DNA from: Opitutales bacterium UBA5694
GTDB lineage: Bacteria; Verrucomicrobiota; Verrucomicrobiia; Opitutales; Opitutaceae
Direction of reading: 5' to 3'
Length of the DNA stretch: 64,000 nucleotides
Assembly (NCBI GenBank): GCA_002420185.1
Contig: DIHO01000007.1
Location: 145,423 to 209,422 of the forward strand
Shown here: positions 1 to 8,742 of the stretch, one piece after another
How positions within the stretch are numbered: position 1 is the stretch's first letter
How the letters are laid out: every line of letters begins with the position of its first letter
The notes under the pieces: generated by a model
The model's input: only the letters and a program-made list of their open reading frames with translations
Told to the model about the DNA's origin: nothing
Database searches by the model: none
Position numbers and translations under genes: made by a program

Positions 1-1
1 G

Positions 2-1456
2 CATGAACACCGCGTTCTGGGAAAGTTTGTGCCGGAATGGGACCGGCTCACCTGCCTCGTCCAGCACGAGTACTACCATCGCTATACCGCCGACGAACAC
101 ACGCTTCACACTATCCGGGAATTCGACTATGCATACACTCACCCCGATCCGATTTACGAGCAGTATCGCAAAGAGATTGGTGAGCTTCGATTTCCAAATC
201 TTCTTTACCTAATTCTCTTCCTCCACGACATCGGGAAAGGCAAATCGATAAAGGGACATGTGGAGATTGGACTGGAAATCGCGGATCCAATACTCGACCG
301 AATGGGAATCGCCGAGGAACAACGCGTCATCATTCGATTCGTCATCAAGAACCACTTGCAAATGGCGAGTTTCTGGCAACGCCACGATATCGATGATCCC
401 GATACAGCGCGCGTTTTTGCCGAGCAAATGGAAACTAGCGAAAATCTACGTCTCCTTTTTATCCATACGTTTTGCGATGCACGTGGAACGGCAAAAGGAC
501 TTTGGAATCAATACAAAGACAGTCTGCACGCGACCCTCTTTAATGGAGCGATGGCCTCACTGAAAGCGGACGGTAAAATCGAGGAAAGCTATAAGCTACA
601 CAAGGAATCGGTCCGGCAAGAGATTCTCAAAGTCGGAATTGAGGGAATTCCCGATGAAGAGATATCGGCCCATTTCGACAAACTGCCTGATCGTTATTTT
701 CTCATAACCGAACCCAAAGAGATCATACTACACATTGAGATGATTAATCGGCTATTTCGAGAACTCACCCAAGCGGAATCCGTTGAATCACTCGCTCCCG
801 TAATCAGCCTCAAAGAGGATTCCAAAGAACACCTATTCGTCATTAATGTCATAACTTGGGACCGACCGGGCCTCTTCCACAAGCTCGCAGGAGCGCTAAA
901 CGTAGCCGGTTACAGCATTTTACGGGTAAAGGCCGCCTCTCGCAAAGACAATATAGCTATAGACACTTTTCTAGTGGTTGAGAATCACACGAAGATGCGT
1001 ACCGAGGGCGATGCGACAATGATATTTGAGGAGTGCGTCAAAGATGCCCTTATCAGAGGGACGGATCTACACCCCGTCCTCCACAGCATCATCGATAGAG
1101 TAACGACTAATATTCTGCACAAGATCGAAAATCCTCTTGCCGAAGCCTTTCCCACCCATGTTTCAGCCTACAACGATCAGGATCTCGAAAGAATCATTCT
1201 AGAGGTCCAAACGTCAGACAGTCTTGGACTACTATATGCGATATCTAAATGCGTTTTCGAGCAGGGGTTCACAATTGTGTTTGCCCGAATCAATACAGAG
1301 CGGGAAATAGCATTAGACACTTTTTACCTGGAACCAATTGGGCCCGATAGAACCCCAGATGATAATGAGCTAAAAGCCCTAAAAGAGAACGTTCTCGGTA
1401 TTATTGCAACTGAGCAACAGCCCGCAGAGAATGAAGCAATCACCAAAACTCAATGA
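2..1456 (+). CDS. glnD: [Protein-PII] uridylyltransferase / uridylyl-removing enzyme, C-terminal part (5' end outside window)
   Basis: The reading frame is already open at base 2, so the N-terminal nucleotidyltransferase domain lies upstream of the window. The visible 484 residues contain an HD phosphohydrolase domain with the metal-binding motif LHDIGKG near visible residue 75, followed by two C-terminal ACT domains, each with a GL(F/L) turn (RPGLFHKL and SLGLLYAI). This order, HD then ACT-ACT, is that of GlnD. Known role: GlnD uridylylates PII when glutamine is low and removes UMP when glutamine is high, acting in the cytoplasm as the nitrogen sensor; the ACT pair binds glutamine. The start just before VYTADEHTL-type sequence is replaced here by RYTADEHTL, typical of the region between the two catalytic domains. 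No glnB or amtB is visible. Identification is firm; the missing half cannot be assessed. Confidence 0.93.
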   Translation, partial: HEHRVLGKFVPEWDRLTCLVQHEYYHRYTADEHTLHTIREFDYAYTHPDPIYEQYRKEIGELRFPNLLYLILFLHDIGKGKSIKGHVEIGLEIADPILDRMGIAEEQRVIIRFVIKNHLQMASFWQRHDIDDPDTARVFAEQMETSENLRLLFIHTFCDARGTAKGLWNQYKDSLHATLFNGAMASLKADGKIEESYKLHKESVRQEILKVGIEGIPDEEISAHFDKLPDRYFLITEPKEIILHIEMINRLFRELTQAESVESLAPVISLKEDSKEHLFVINVITWDRPGLFHKLAGALNVAGYSILRVKAASRKDNIAIDTFLVVENHTKMRTEGDATMIFEECVKDALIRGTDLHPVLHSIIDRVTTNILHKIENPLAEAFPTHVSAYNDQDLERIILEVQTSDSLGLLYAISKCVFEQGFTIVFARINTEREIALDTFYLEPIGPDRTPDDNELKALKENVLGIIATEQQPAENEAITKTQ

Positions 1457-1511
1457 GTCTCCCGTTGGAGTCTAAATCTATATTTATACTCTGATCTGCA
1501 GCGCATCGATA

Positions 1512-1847
1512 GAGGCCCCACCCAATTTCGTCGTCATTCTAGCCGAAAACTATTGTTGAAGCGATCTTGATATCAATGACAACAAGAATTTGGATACTCC
1601 AAATATTGACCGATTGACGGATGAGGGGATCACACTGGAAAATTTCTACGTCTGCCAAGTCTGTGCACCAGCTAGGGCTGGGTTCCTTGCCGGTCGTTAA
1701 TACCCCAGGCCACGAGTAAGCAGTGTCTCTGCTGGACAGAAGCGCCTAAACTACGACGAAACCACCATTGCCGATGTGTTCAAAAAAGCCGGTTACGACC
1801 CAGGCGTCTGGGCACAGCAACCTAGCGGACAGTGGTCTAAGACGTAA
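1512..1847 (+). pseudogene. Sulfatase (arylsulfatase family), N-terminal remnant
   Basis: One reading frame (codons starting at multiples of three) can be followed through two internal stops (TGA at 1557, TAA at 1698) to a TAA at 1845. It spells the N-terminus of a type I sulfatase: PPNFVVILAEN, then LDTPNIDRLTDEG, then CAPARAGFLAGR carrying the C-x-(A/P)-x-R formylglycine signature, then LNYDETTIADVFKKAGYD. Intact sulfatases are 450-600 residues, so only about the first fifth remains and the metal-binding C-terminal half is gone. It lies between glnD and the opposite-facing SCO1 gene. Intact family members remove sulfate esters from polysaccharides or glycans. I infer the loss of an exported sulfatase; the fragment cannot make a functional enzyme. 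There is no alternative open frame over this stretch. Confidence 0.82.
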
Positions 1848-1889
1848 CGCCCAAATTCGGCTGTTTCACACCATCGGCGACGGAAAAGG

Positions 1890-2537
1890 CTAATGTTCTT
1901 CCAAGAGCGTTTTGACATCGGCGATAATGCGTTTCATATCGACCGTCATCACACCGTTATAAACACCTCGAATCCTACCGAGTCTATCGATGAGGAAAAC
2001 TTTCTCAGTGTGGAGAAAGCTATCTCCCACATTTTCTATCGGAGACCCCGCATCGTCAGCAAAATATGAGTCTCTTGCTAGACTGTATATCGACTCCTTC
2101 TCTCCTGTCAAAAGGTGCCAAATATCTCCCGAGATTCCGTGCTTGGCTTCGTAATCCTTTAGCAAGGAAACCGAATCGTAATCTGGAGTTACCGAATGGG
2201 ATAGGATCTTAATCTCCTCATTCCCCTTAAACGCAGCCTGAACCCGCTTCAAGTTTCCAGTCATGGTCGAGCAAATACCTGGACACGCAGTAAAGAAGAA
2301 ATTCGCTAGATAGAGCTTCCCCCTGAGCAACTCCCTTCCCACTAGCTGGCCATTTTGATCAATAAGTTCAAAGTCGGCGATACGGTGAAATCCTTCCGCT
2401 ACTCCTTCATCTTCGCCAAGCCATTTTGGAGTTAGGCTAGGTTCACTAAAGAAGGGAATCGAGGATTGGAGATCGGAAACTTCAGCCAAACTGGAGACCG
2501 ATCCAACTAAAAGCAGGACTACGACCCATATTTTCAC
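1890..2537 (-). CDS. SCO1/SenC family copper chaperone
   Basis: Thioredoxin-fold protein of 215 residues with an N-terminal signal or anchor segment (KIWVVVLLLVGSVSSLA). It carries the CPGIC copper motif (Cys85, Cys89) and the distal ligand His176 in LHTEKVFLID, the complete SCO ligand set. Family role: delivery of copper to, and redox maintenance of, the CuA site of cytochrome oxidase in the periplasm. I chose the GTG at 2537 because it overlaps the TGA of the upstream MORN gene as GTGA and directly precedes the hydrophobic segment; another GTG at 2555 would add six residues. It is third in an operon with the YHYH and MORN-repeat genes. An azurin gene lies further upstream on the same strand, which supports a copper or respiration theme. 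No oxidase gene is visible in the window. Confidence 0.9.
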   Translation of the reverse strand: MKIWVVVLLLVGSVSSLAEVSDLQSSIPFFSEPSLTPKWLGEDEGVAEGFHRIADFELIDQNGQLVGRELLRGKLYLANFFFTACPGICSTMTGNLKRVQAAFKGNEEIKILSHSVTPDYDSVSLLKDYEAKHGISGDIWHLLTGEKESIYSLARDSYFADDAGSPIENVGDSFLHTEKVFLIDRLGRIRGVYNGVMTVDMKRIIADVKTLLEEH

Positions 2538-3082
2538 TCCGAAATTGTTACGCACCGCTTAGAACCGATAATCCCGTACCGACGGCCATTCTTGACGATG
2601 TAATTTGCCCGAACCCGTCCATTCGCCTCCCACATTTGCTGGGACCCCACTTCTTCGCCGTTTTCATAATGAAACAACGAGTAACGGCTCCCATCCGAGT
2701 ACCACTGGCTACAGCTCCCATGGTAATTGCCGTTCAAAAAATTGAATTGAAACCTCAATTCTCCATTTTCATACCAACCGAGATGCTCTCCTTCTTTTCG
2801 GTTTCCGCGGTAGTAGCGCTTTTCTTTTAATTGGCCGTTTTCGTACCAGCTCGAGAAAAGCCCTTCACGTTTTCCATTTTCCCAGAAAGTCTCAGACTGC
2901 AAGCTACCATCGCTATAGTTTTCACGAGAAACTCCAGAATAACGCACTCCACCTTGCAACATCAATCCATTGGCTCTGTAAAGTTCATCGACATTCGAGC
3001 CCGGTGACGCACTATTTTCCGGTTGAATACTCAATGAGGCAACCATGGAAACGAAACCCAAAACGACAAGACGTAAAATCAT
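2534..3082 (-). CDS. MORN-repeat (YwqK-like) exported protein
   Basis: A 182-residue protein beginning with a signal-like segment (MILRLVVLGFVSMVASLS) followed by at least five degenerate MORN-variant repeats of about 22 residues, recognisable by WYENGQLK, WYENGELR, WYSDGSRYS, HYENGEE and ENGKREG. The family is often named antitoxin component YwqK, but no toxin partner is present and I would not transfer that function. The ATG at 3082 leaves one base after the stop of the YHYH gene; the longer frame from 3127 would overlap that gene by 44 bases and has no signal sequence. Its own stop overlaps the GTG of the SCO1 gene, so the three genes are probably translationally coupled. MORN-variant proteins commonly sit on membranes or scaffold complexes; here a role in the same copper-linked operon is an inference from position only. 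Confidence 0.75.
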   Translation of the reverse strand: MILRLVVLGFVSMVASLSIQPENSASPGSNVDELYRANGLMLQGGVRYSGVSRENYSDGSLQSETFWENGKREGLFSSWYENGQLKEKRYYRGNRKEGEHLGWYENGELRFQFNFLNGNYHGSCSQWYSDGSRYSLFHYENGEEVGSQQMWEANGRVRANYIVKNGRRYGIIGSKRCVTISE

Positions 3083-3083
3083 T

Positions 3084-4040
3084 CTAATTGGTTTGGGTTC
3101 CAGGAATTCCAAAATACTCTCCACCATTTAAGTAGGGATCTGTATCCGTAAAGTGGTAGTGGTAGATTCCGTCAGGAAATTCCTCAGTGGCGTGAAAGTG
3201 CCCATGATACTCATCCAATTCGGCATTGGTGACCGGCACACCATTCTCAATTGGACCATAAACCGGAAAGCCATCTAGAAGTACGCCTAAAAGCCCATCC
3301 TTTCCTTCCAAACCACTGAGATAGAGCGGCTCGATATGGTAATGGTAAACCCCCGTATTTTGCGGGTGCCCATTAAATTGGTCGAAACTGTCGATTTCAT
3401 TTGTCAATGGGCGGTTGTTTGGGCCCGCGTATTGATTGAATAGAGCGACCCCGTTTGTCGCGATTCCAATTGAGCCCAAATTGGTCCTGCGCTTATTCGA
3501 GGCTTCTACCGGATTGAGTGGAATTCTGTAAACAAAACTTTGGGAAACTATTGAATTCGGGTTTAACCGAAAGCTGCCATTCGGGCCATTATATGGCTCA
3601 TACCGATCATCTCCTCGAGAAAAGTACGGACTTGGATGGTTGGGTATATTGGAAGATTCGATCACCATGAACTCTCCGTCTACGTACAGAGTCAGCTCCT
3701 CCGAAAACAGGTTGTAGGGAGCCGGCAAACTGTTGGCCCTCTGAGAAAGCGTTGTTCGATAAAACTGGGCTTCCGTGGTCGGGGTGACCACAAGCTCTCC
3801 TTTTCCAGACCCGTCGAGAACCACCGTTCCGGCCCCACCAAATCCCTGCCACAGCTCTAAATCGTTTGAGAGTTCCACCGACCAAGTGTCATCCTTTTCC
3901 CCTTTTATCACAAGACGTACTCCTTGGTTTTTAAGTAGCTTTTCTATGGATAATTCCGCATGCAATCCGCTAAGCCAAATCCCCAATGCACAAAGCCCAA
4001 AAACCCTGCTGCTCAAACCCAATGTACTGAAAACTCTCAA
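3084..4040 (-). CDS. YHYH domain-containing exported protein
   Basis: A 318-residue secreted protein with a signal peptide (FGLCALGIWLSGLHA) and the family-defining YHYH motif twice: GVYHYHIEPLYL and GIYHYHFTDTDP, with YHGHFHATEEF between them. The pattern GLLGVLLDGFPVYGP between the two motifs is also typical of the family. Function is unknown; the histidine clusters suggest metal binding. The start is likely TTG at 4040, because an in-frame TAA lies 15 codons or fewer upstream and no ATG precedes the signal peptide. A purine-rich stretch (GGTAAGAAG) precedes it. It is the first gene of the YHYH-MORN-SCO1 operon. YHYH genes next to SCO-type genes are a recurring arrangement in marine bacteria, so co-function in copper handling is plausible but unproven. 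Confidence 0.82.
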   Translation of the reverse strand: MRVFSTLGLSSRVFGLCALGIWLSGLHAELSIEKLLKNQGVRLVIKGEKDDTWSVELSNDLELWQGFGGAGTVVLDGSGKGELVVTPTTEAQFYRTTLSQRANSLPAPYNLFSEELTLYVDGEFMVIESSNIPNHPSPYFSRGDDRYEPYNGPNGSFRLNPNSIVSQSFVYRIPLNPVEASNKRRTNLGSIGIATNGVALFNQYAGPNNRPLTNEIDSFDQFNGHPQNTGVYHYHIEPLYLSGLEGKDGLLGVLLDGFPVYGPIENGVPVTNAELDEYHGHFHATEEFPDGIYHYHFTDTDPYLNGGEYFGIPGTQTN

Positions 4041-4168
4041 TCTAATCTTCTTACCTTACCTTTTGATGAATTTGGCCAATGTAAGTTCAATCTTTCGCGG
4101 CAAGACACACAAACCCAACAGCATCTCCTTCGAAAAAATCGCGATCTCGGATTCACCTAATTGATCGC

Positions 4169-4200
4169 AAAAAAAAAGGAGCCCTCATCGAGAGGCTCCT
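4169..4200 (-). terminator. Rho-independent terminator of the azurin gene
   Basis: Stem AGGAGCC / GGCTCCT (4177-4183 with 4194-4200), ten-base loop, followed on the minus strand by nine T (A-run 4169-4177). It lies 29 bases downstream of the azurin stop and separates that gene from the YHYH operon. Confidence 0.88.
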
Positions 4201-4228
4201 AAATTCTTGATCGGATTCAAAGACGAGT

Positions 4229-4681
4229 TCAATTGGCAGTAATGATACCTTTCATAAGAGCGTAGTGTCCAGGGAAGGAGCAAATGAAAGCGTATTCGCC
4301 CGGGGCGTCTAGCTTAAATTTGATCGTGTCGGTTTCGTTGGGACCGAGTAGCTTAGTGCTAGCCACTACCAGCTCCGACAAAGGACCTGACTGAGGGACG
4401 TATTCCGTCGCGGCAGCCGCTACCGCTCCCGCTCCAAATCCCATAACGTCCGAGCCTGGCTTAAGGATCACCACATTATGTCCCATCGCTGCCTTGGGCA
4501 ACGCTCCCTTGTTCGTGAAGACAAGCGTTATCTCTTCCCCGGAAGGGACTTCGAACGCTTTGTTATCAAATTGCATAGTGTCATTAGCAGACAACTCTAT
4601 GGTTGTTCCTGCGAGAGCAACCGAGAATAAACCGGTCAGCCCAAATAACGACATTAAGATTGTTGCTATTTTTATTTTCAT
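4229..4681 (-). CDS. Azurin-like cupredoxin (blue copper protein)
   Basis: A 150-residue periplasmic protein with a cleavable signal peptide (cut probable after VALA, residue 24). All type-1 copper ligands are in place: His68 in MGHNVVIL, then Cys134, His139 and Met143 in CSFPGHYALMKG. The length after cleavage, about 126 residues, matches azurins. Role in the family: one-electron shuttle between periplasmic redox enzymes or cytochromes and terminal acceptors. It is transcribed alone, with a strong terminator after it. Nearby on the same strand lies an SCO-type copper chaperone, whereas two possible cytochrome partners in the window (near 8.0 kb and 19.3 kb) are pseudogenes. Its physiological partner is therefore not visible here. 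Confidence 0.92.
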   Translation of the reverse strand: MKIKIATILMSLFGLTGLFSVALAGTTIELSANDTMQFDNKAFEVPSGEEITLVFTNKGALPKAAMGHNVVILKPGSDVMGFGAGAVAAAATEYVPQSGPLSELVVASTKLLGPNETDTIKFKLDAPGEYAFICSFPGHYALMKGIITAN

Positions 4682-4938
4682 TTGGATTTTCTTTTACGTT
4701 CCACCGAAACACGGACCGTTGACATATGAGTCTGATCCTTCAAACAATAAATTGTTCCGAATAAAAACTATCTGCAAGTAATTGATTTTGTGGGATTTAA
4801 GATTCGATTCAAAACTGGTTCAACTACCGATTGAACATTGCCAATCTCTCCCAACCGTCCTGTTCTTTCCAACCTTTATTGGCAGGATCCTTGGATTCAC
4901 CAGAACGCTTCTTCCGGCACCCTGAAAGAAAAACAAAC

Positions 4939-5481
4939 ATGACTACTAAACTTCTGCTGCTACCTTTCGCCCTGCTTATTGCAGCCCACAACCCACTCAG
5001 AGGAGAAATGATCTACGACATTACCGCTACCGATATCGACAACGAAACCAGGAAGCTTGAGGAGTTCGCTGGCAAGCTATTGTTGATTGTGAATGTAGCT
5101 TCTAAATGCGGTTTTACCGGGCAGTACGAGAACCTCGAATCACTATATCAAAAGTACAAAGACGAAGGCTTGGTTGTTTTAGGATTTCCCTGCAACCAAT
5201 TTGGAGGGCAAGAGCCGGGTACAAGCGCAGACATAAAGTCTTTTTGCTCGCTCAACTATGGTGTCACTTTTCCTATGTTTGAGAAAATTGACGTCAACGG
5301 ACCCAACCAACACCCCCTCTACTCCTTTCTTTCAGGTGAGAACTCTCCATTTCAGGGTCGAGTAAAGTGGAACTTCAGTAAGTTTTTGGTCGGGCGCGAT
5401 GGAAAGATCCTCGAGCGGTTCGGTAGCATGACGAACCCCGAATCGAGCAAAATCACGAAGGCGATCGAGGCTGCACTTTAA
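4939..5481 (+). CDS. Glutathione peroxidase family protein (thiol peroxidase), exported
   Basis: A 180-residue GPx-fold peroxidase with a short signal peptide (LLLLPFALLIAAHNPLRG). The catalytic tetrad is complete: Cys57 in ASKCGFTGQY, Gln87 in FPCNQFGG, Trp144-Asn145 in KWNFSKFL. The peroxidatic residue is cysteine, not selenocysteine. Cys103 in SFCSLNYG may act as the resolving cysteine. Most bacterial members reduce hydroperoxides with thioredoxin rather than glutathione. The ATG at 4939 starts the signal peptide; a longer frame from 4831 adds 36 residues without sense. The gene faces away from azurin across a 257-base shared upstream region that holds a TTGACA at 4719, but no convincing -10 box. 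Export suggests defence against peroxides in the periplasm. Confidence 0.9.
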   Translation: MTTKLLLLPFALLIAAHNPLRGEMIYDITATDIDNETRKLEEFAGKLLLIVNVASKCGFTGQYENLESLYQKYKDEGLVVLGFPCNQFGGQEPGTSADIKSFCSLNYGVTFPMFEKIDVNGPNQHPLYSFLSGENSPFQGRVKWNFSKFLVGRDGKILERFGSMTNPESSKITKAIEAAL

Positions 5482-6177
5482 ACTCCCGGTTTACGTGGCC
5501 TTGCAACATCAGATTGGAAGCAGTCGATTCCTGCCTAACTCCTATTCTAATTCTCCACTAGAATGATGCTGCTCTCCCTGATTCCAGCAATAACCCTTTC
5601 AGACAATGCTTTTTCGGGTTCAGGACGATCGGACCTTGACTTAAGTCGGTCTTCCCTTTCCGCCGATCCAGGGCTTTTTCGTTTTTGAAAGGTGCGTCAA
5701 ACTTGAATGGGACGCGACATCACTTGCCCGCATACCCGCTCGTCCTCGCCTACCTTGTCTTACCCTAACCGCTTTTTTCAGCATTTACCATACCTACCAG
5801 GCCTCGGGGCCTCGAATCTCGAGTTCAGTCAGAATAACGTTAGGACGGGATCTCAACCAAGCCGAGAAGAAAACCCAGACAATCAATTTGGAATAGATGG
5901 TCATCAAGGCTTGAGATGATGCTCGAATTGACAAAATTCCATCGAGAGACAGTTTCTCTCACGAGATTGAACCAGTTCCTAGGTAGGACGAGGACCGCCT
6001 GAAAGCGATCGAGCCAGTCGATTGAATCCAGTATCCTCCCTGAAAGTAGCATCTCGTAATACTATACCCTCCTTCGTTCATTTTTATAGACTTCATGCTT
6101 TCATTTTAGGAAAACGCACGAACTGCAGCCTCTAGGATTGCTCCTGGCTGATTTCTCTATCACCTGATTCACACAAT
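5482..6177. other. 696-base gap with no gene recognised
   Basis: I translated both strands and found only short frames with no family resemblance. The longest, 70 codons on each strand near 5.7-6.05 kb, have no start context. The length and the pattern elsewhere in the window make a fully eroded gene likely, but nothing can be named. Confidence 0.5.
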
Positions 6178-7767
6178 ATGAACGAAGGCAAAAAACCTGT
6201 TCTCCTCGTCGTTCGCGACGGCTGGGGAGCGAACGACTGCAAAGAGCAAGATGCGTACAACGCAATCAAGCTCGCCGACACACCCGTTTCAGACAATTTG
6301 AGCCAAAACTGGCCCCGGACCCAGCTTGCCGCCTGCGGTTTGGACGTCGGGGTCCCCCCAGACGTAATGGGAAACAGCGAGGTCGGACACCAGAATATCG
6401 GAGCCGGTCGTATCGTTGACCAGGAGATTGTTCGCATCAACAAGGCATTTGAAACGGGATCGATACGAGGCAACAAAGTGCTCAAGGGGGCATTCGACAA
6501 ATCTAAGGATGGCGGAAAATTGCATTATATGGGAATCGTCTCGGATGCTGGAGTCCACGGCCTACTAGATCATCTCTACGGGCTTTTGGGAGAAGCAAAG
6601 AATGCCGGTATTGAGCAAGTCTACATACACGCCTTCACGGATGGCCGCGACACCCCGCCACACAGCGGTAAGGGTTTTATTGAGCAAATCGAAGCGAAGT
6701 GTTCTGAACTCGGTATCGGAAAGATCGCCAGTGTATGCGGCCGATTTTGGTGTATGGACCGCGACAACCGCTGGGAGCGCGTTTCCAAAGCCTACAATAT
6801 GCTCGTAGGCAAACGCACGGTAGGAACCTCAACGAGCGCATCCAAAGCCCTATCCGATTACTACGAAAGTCCCACCAACGACTCTTCTATTGGCGACGAG
6901 TTTGTGCCCCCAACCTCAATTGTAGACGAGAACGGCCATCCAATTGCGAATATAGGAAATGGGGACGCGGTCGTTTTCTATAACTACAGGGGGGACCGCC
7001 CCCGAGAAATCACTCGTGCGTTTATCGATGACGAATTCAGCGAATTCGAACGAGGCGAGAAACTGGATCTTTACTACGTTGCAATGACCGAGTGGAAAAA
7101 GGGGCTTTGCGAAAACGTCATCTTTCTAAAGCCCAAGAAAATGCGCAACATTCTCGGCAACTATCTTTCGAGCCAGGGTTTGACCCAATACCGTTGCGCC
7201 GAAACCGAGAAGTATCCGCATGTTACATTCTTCTTCAACGACTATACCGAAGAACCCTTTGAAGGTGAAGCATGGGGGCTAGCATATAGTCCAAAAGTGG
7301 ATACGTATGACGAAGCCCCCGAAATGTCCGCAGAGGAAGTCAAAGAGCTCACTAAGAATGCGATTCTTTCCGGGAAGTACGATTTCATTCTAGTGAATTT
7401 TGCCAATCCAGACATGGTCGGACACACTGGCAACATTGAAGCAGTCAAACTGGCTTGCGTAAAAGTGGATCATTGCATAGGCGAATTGCTGGAAGCGATT
7501 GACCAGGTCAACGGTACCGCATTGGTGACCGCAGACCACGGAAACAGCGATCAGATGTGGGACCCCACCATTAACGGTCCTCACACGGCTCACACTCTCA
7601 ATCCCGTCGAACTCGTCATTTATGGCAAAGGTTGCGAATACCTAAGCCTTGTCCAGGAGGACCGGCGCCTAGCAGATATCGCTCCGACCGTTTTGGAGCT
7701 TATGGGATTGGAGAAGCCTGCCGAGATGACCGGAATTTCCTTGATCGAAAATAGCTCCGACAAGTAA
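6178..7767 (+). CDS. gpmI: 2,3-bisphosphoglycerate-independent phosphoglycerate mutase
   Basis: A 529-residue cytoplasmic enzyme that interconverts 3- and 2-phosphoglycerate through a phosphoserine intermediate using two Mn2+ ions. Metal ligand Asp14 lies in RDGWG, the catalytic Ser67 in MGNSEVGHQNIGAG, and the other metal site residues in NPDMVGHTG, TADHGNSDQM and HTAHTLNPV. The transferase insertion with TDGRDTPPHSG and CGRFWCMDRDNRW is complete. Family length is 510-550, so it is full length. Arg replaces the usual Leu or Met before DGWG. The start is an ATG with no clear Shine-Dalgarno sequence. It stands alone between two gene-free stretches. Function in glycolysis and gluconeogenesis is secure. 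Confidence 0.96.
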   Translation: MNEGKKPVLLVVRDGWGANDCKEQDAYNAIKLADTPVSDNLSQNWPRTQLAACGLDVGVPPDVMGNSEVGHQNIGAGRIVDQEIVRINKAFETGSIRGNKVLKGAFDKSKDGGKLHYMGIVSDAGVHGLLDHLYGLLGEAKNAGIEQVYIHAFTDGRDTPPHSGKGFIEQIEAKCSELGIGKIASVCGRFWCMDRDNRWERVSKAYNMLVGKRTVGTSTSASKALSDYYESPTNDSSIGDEFVPPTSIVDENGHPIANIGNGDAVVFYNYRGDRPREITRAFIDDEFSEFERGEKLDLYYVAMTEWKKGLCENVIFLKPKKMRNILGNYLSSQGLTQYRCAETEKYPHVTFFFNDYTEEPFEGEAWGLAYSPKVDTYDEAPEMSAEEVKELTKNAILSGKYDFILVNFANPDMVGHTGNIEAVKLACVKVDHCIGELLEAIDQVNGTALVTADHGNSDQMWDPTINGPHTAHTLNPVELVIYGKGCEYLSLVQEDRRLADIAPTVLELMGLEKPAEMTGISLIENSSDK

Positions 7768-7838
7768 TCCGCGAGGGCACCGCACGAAACTAAAGCTCAC
7801 ACTTGCGCTTTAACGATTCCTCCGATTCGACCTCTCCT

Positions 7839-8159
7839 TTAAGGACCGTAGACGATGTGTGCGTGCTTAGGAATCACCGCTTCGTGCTGAGCCTGTAGAA
7901 ACTCTCCAATATCGGTCATTTGCCGCACCGTCATCGCTTCGGAAAAGTCCGGCAGCAAGGAATTGCCTCGGCTATCCGTATTGTTGGCTGCCGGTTTCCC
8001 GCTAATAATGTGCGGCGGAATGTTGATCTAAGTAAGGAGTTGATCATAAGTCTCGACCCGATGCACCTCGCTACCGAGGACGACATTAACTTTTCGCGGT
8101 GTCGTGAGTTCTGGCATCAAGTCCTCATCAACCACAGATTGACATTGGATACACCCGAG
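7839..8159 (-). pseudogene. c-type cytochrome, decayed C-terminal half
   Basis: On the minus strand one frame runs from about 8159 to a stop at 7839 with a single internal TAG (8022-8024). It reads GCIQCQSV, where the heme motif CxxCH has lost its axial histidine (Gln instead), then DLMPELTTPRKVNVVLG, EVHRVETYDQLLT, the NPSH-like IPPHIIS, and ends LLPDFSEAMTVRQMTDIGEFL. The last block is the hallmark C-terminus of a family of small cytochrome c proteins (usual wording MPDYSDVMTVRQLIDLVAFL). Upstream of 8159 the same frame meets further stops and no signal peptide can be recovered. Intact relatives are periplasmic electron carriers. Loss of the heme histidine plus stops makes function impossible. 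Confidence 0.68.
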
Positions 8160-8477
8160 CTAAATGCTGTCCCTCCTTTACAGATATTGCGTGCGGGCAA
8201 CCGGAACCCTAGCCAGATTTTTCTACTTATCAGACAACCGCCGAGGAGAAATGTCGGCACAAGTCATGTCAACCCATGCCACGCCTCGATATTGCGATCG
8301 CAGTGAAAAAATCTGATAACATTTTTTCAAAGTTCAGTCGAGCTCATGTAAGTTATGGATCGAGACTGTAGCCTTGATCTTCACAACTAATTTGAGAAAA
8401 ACAACCTAGCAAGTTGGTATTAGTCGACGGCGAGCTTATCCTTTTCCGCCCATTCCGATTACGATCCCAATCGCTTA

Positions 8478-8741
8478 CTACGGTTTCGTAAGAACAAATA
8501 GAATAACCACTCCAATCAAAAGCGCTGCCGCCAAGACGAGCCTTTTGGTCGTGGACTTACCTTTCGTAGCCGTATCTTCCGACTCCCCAAAAGATTCTGC
8601 AGGCAAATCCAGCCCATCATAGGCAGTAACCACACTCCAACCTGACTGCAGACAACTGCCACAGGTCTGGCAGGAGGCAAAGCCTTCCTCCACATGTTCG
8701 CCACAGACCGGGCAATCTCCAGGAGGCACAAAGTTCTCCAT
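8478..8741 (-). CDS. Small zinc-ribbon membrane protein
   Basis: An 87-residue protein with an N-terminal zinc ribbon (Cys10 and Cys13 in CPVC, Cys24 and Cys27 in CQTC, plus Cys30), a 30-residue linker and one C-terminal transmembrane helix (LVLAAALLIGVVILFVL) ending in a short positive tail. I do not recognise a named family. It begins one base after the stop of the DUF1080 gene, so it is the last gene of the glycoside operon and is probably translated with it. The layout suggests a membrane-tethered metal-binding or protein-interaction module facing the cytoplasm. Its function is unknown, and the operon link could be incidental. Confidence 0.7.
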   Translation of the reverse strand: MENFVPPGDCPVCGEHVEEGFASCQTCGSCLQSGWSVVTAYDGLDLPAESFGESEDTATKGKSTTKRLVLAAALLIGVVILFVLTKP

Positions 8742-8742
8742 C

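Noticed and set aside
2534..3082. Antitoxin of a toxin-antitoxin pair (the usual database name for YwqK-like MORN proteins)
   Set aside because: No toxin gene is adjacent, the protein appears exported and the neighbours are YHYH and SCO1 genes.
7920..8306. A 128-codon plus-strand frame in the gap after gpmI
   Set aside because: The minus strand of the same bases reads as a cytochrome c remnant, and the plus-strand product has no sensible composition or homology.
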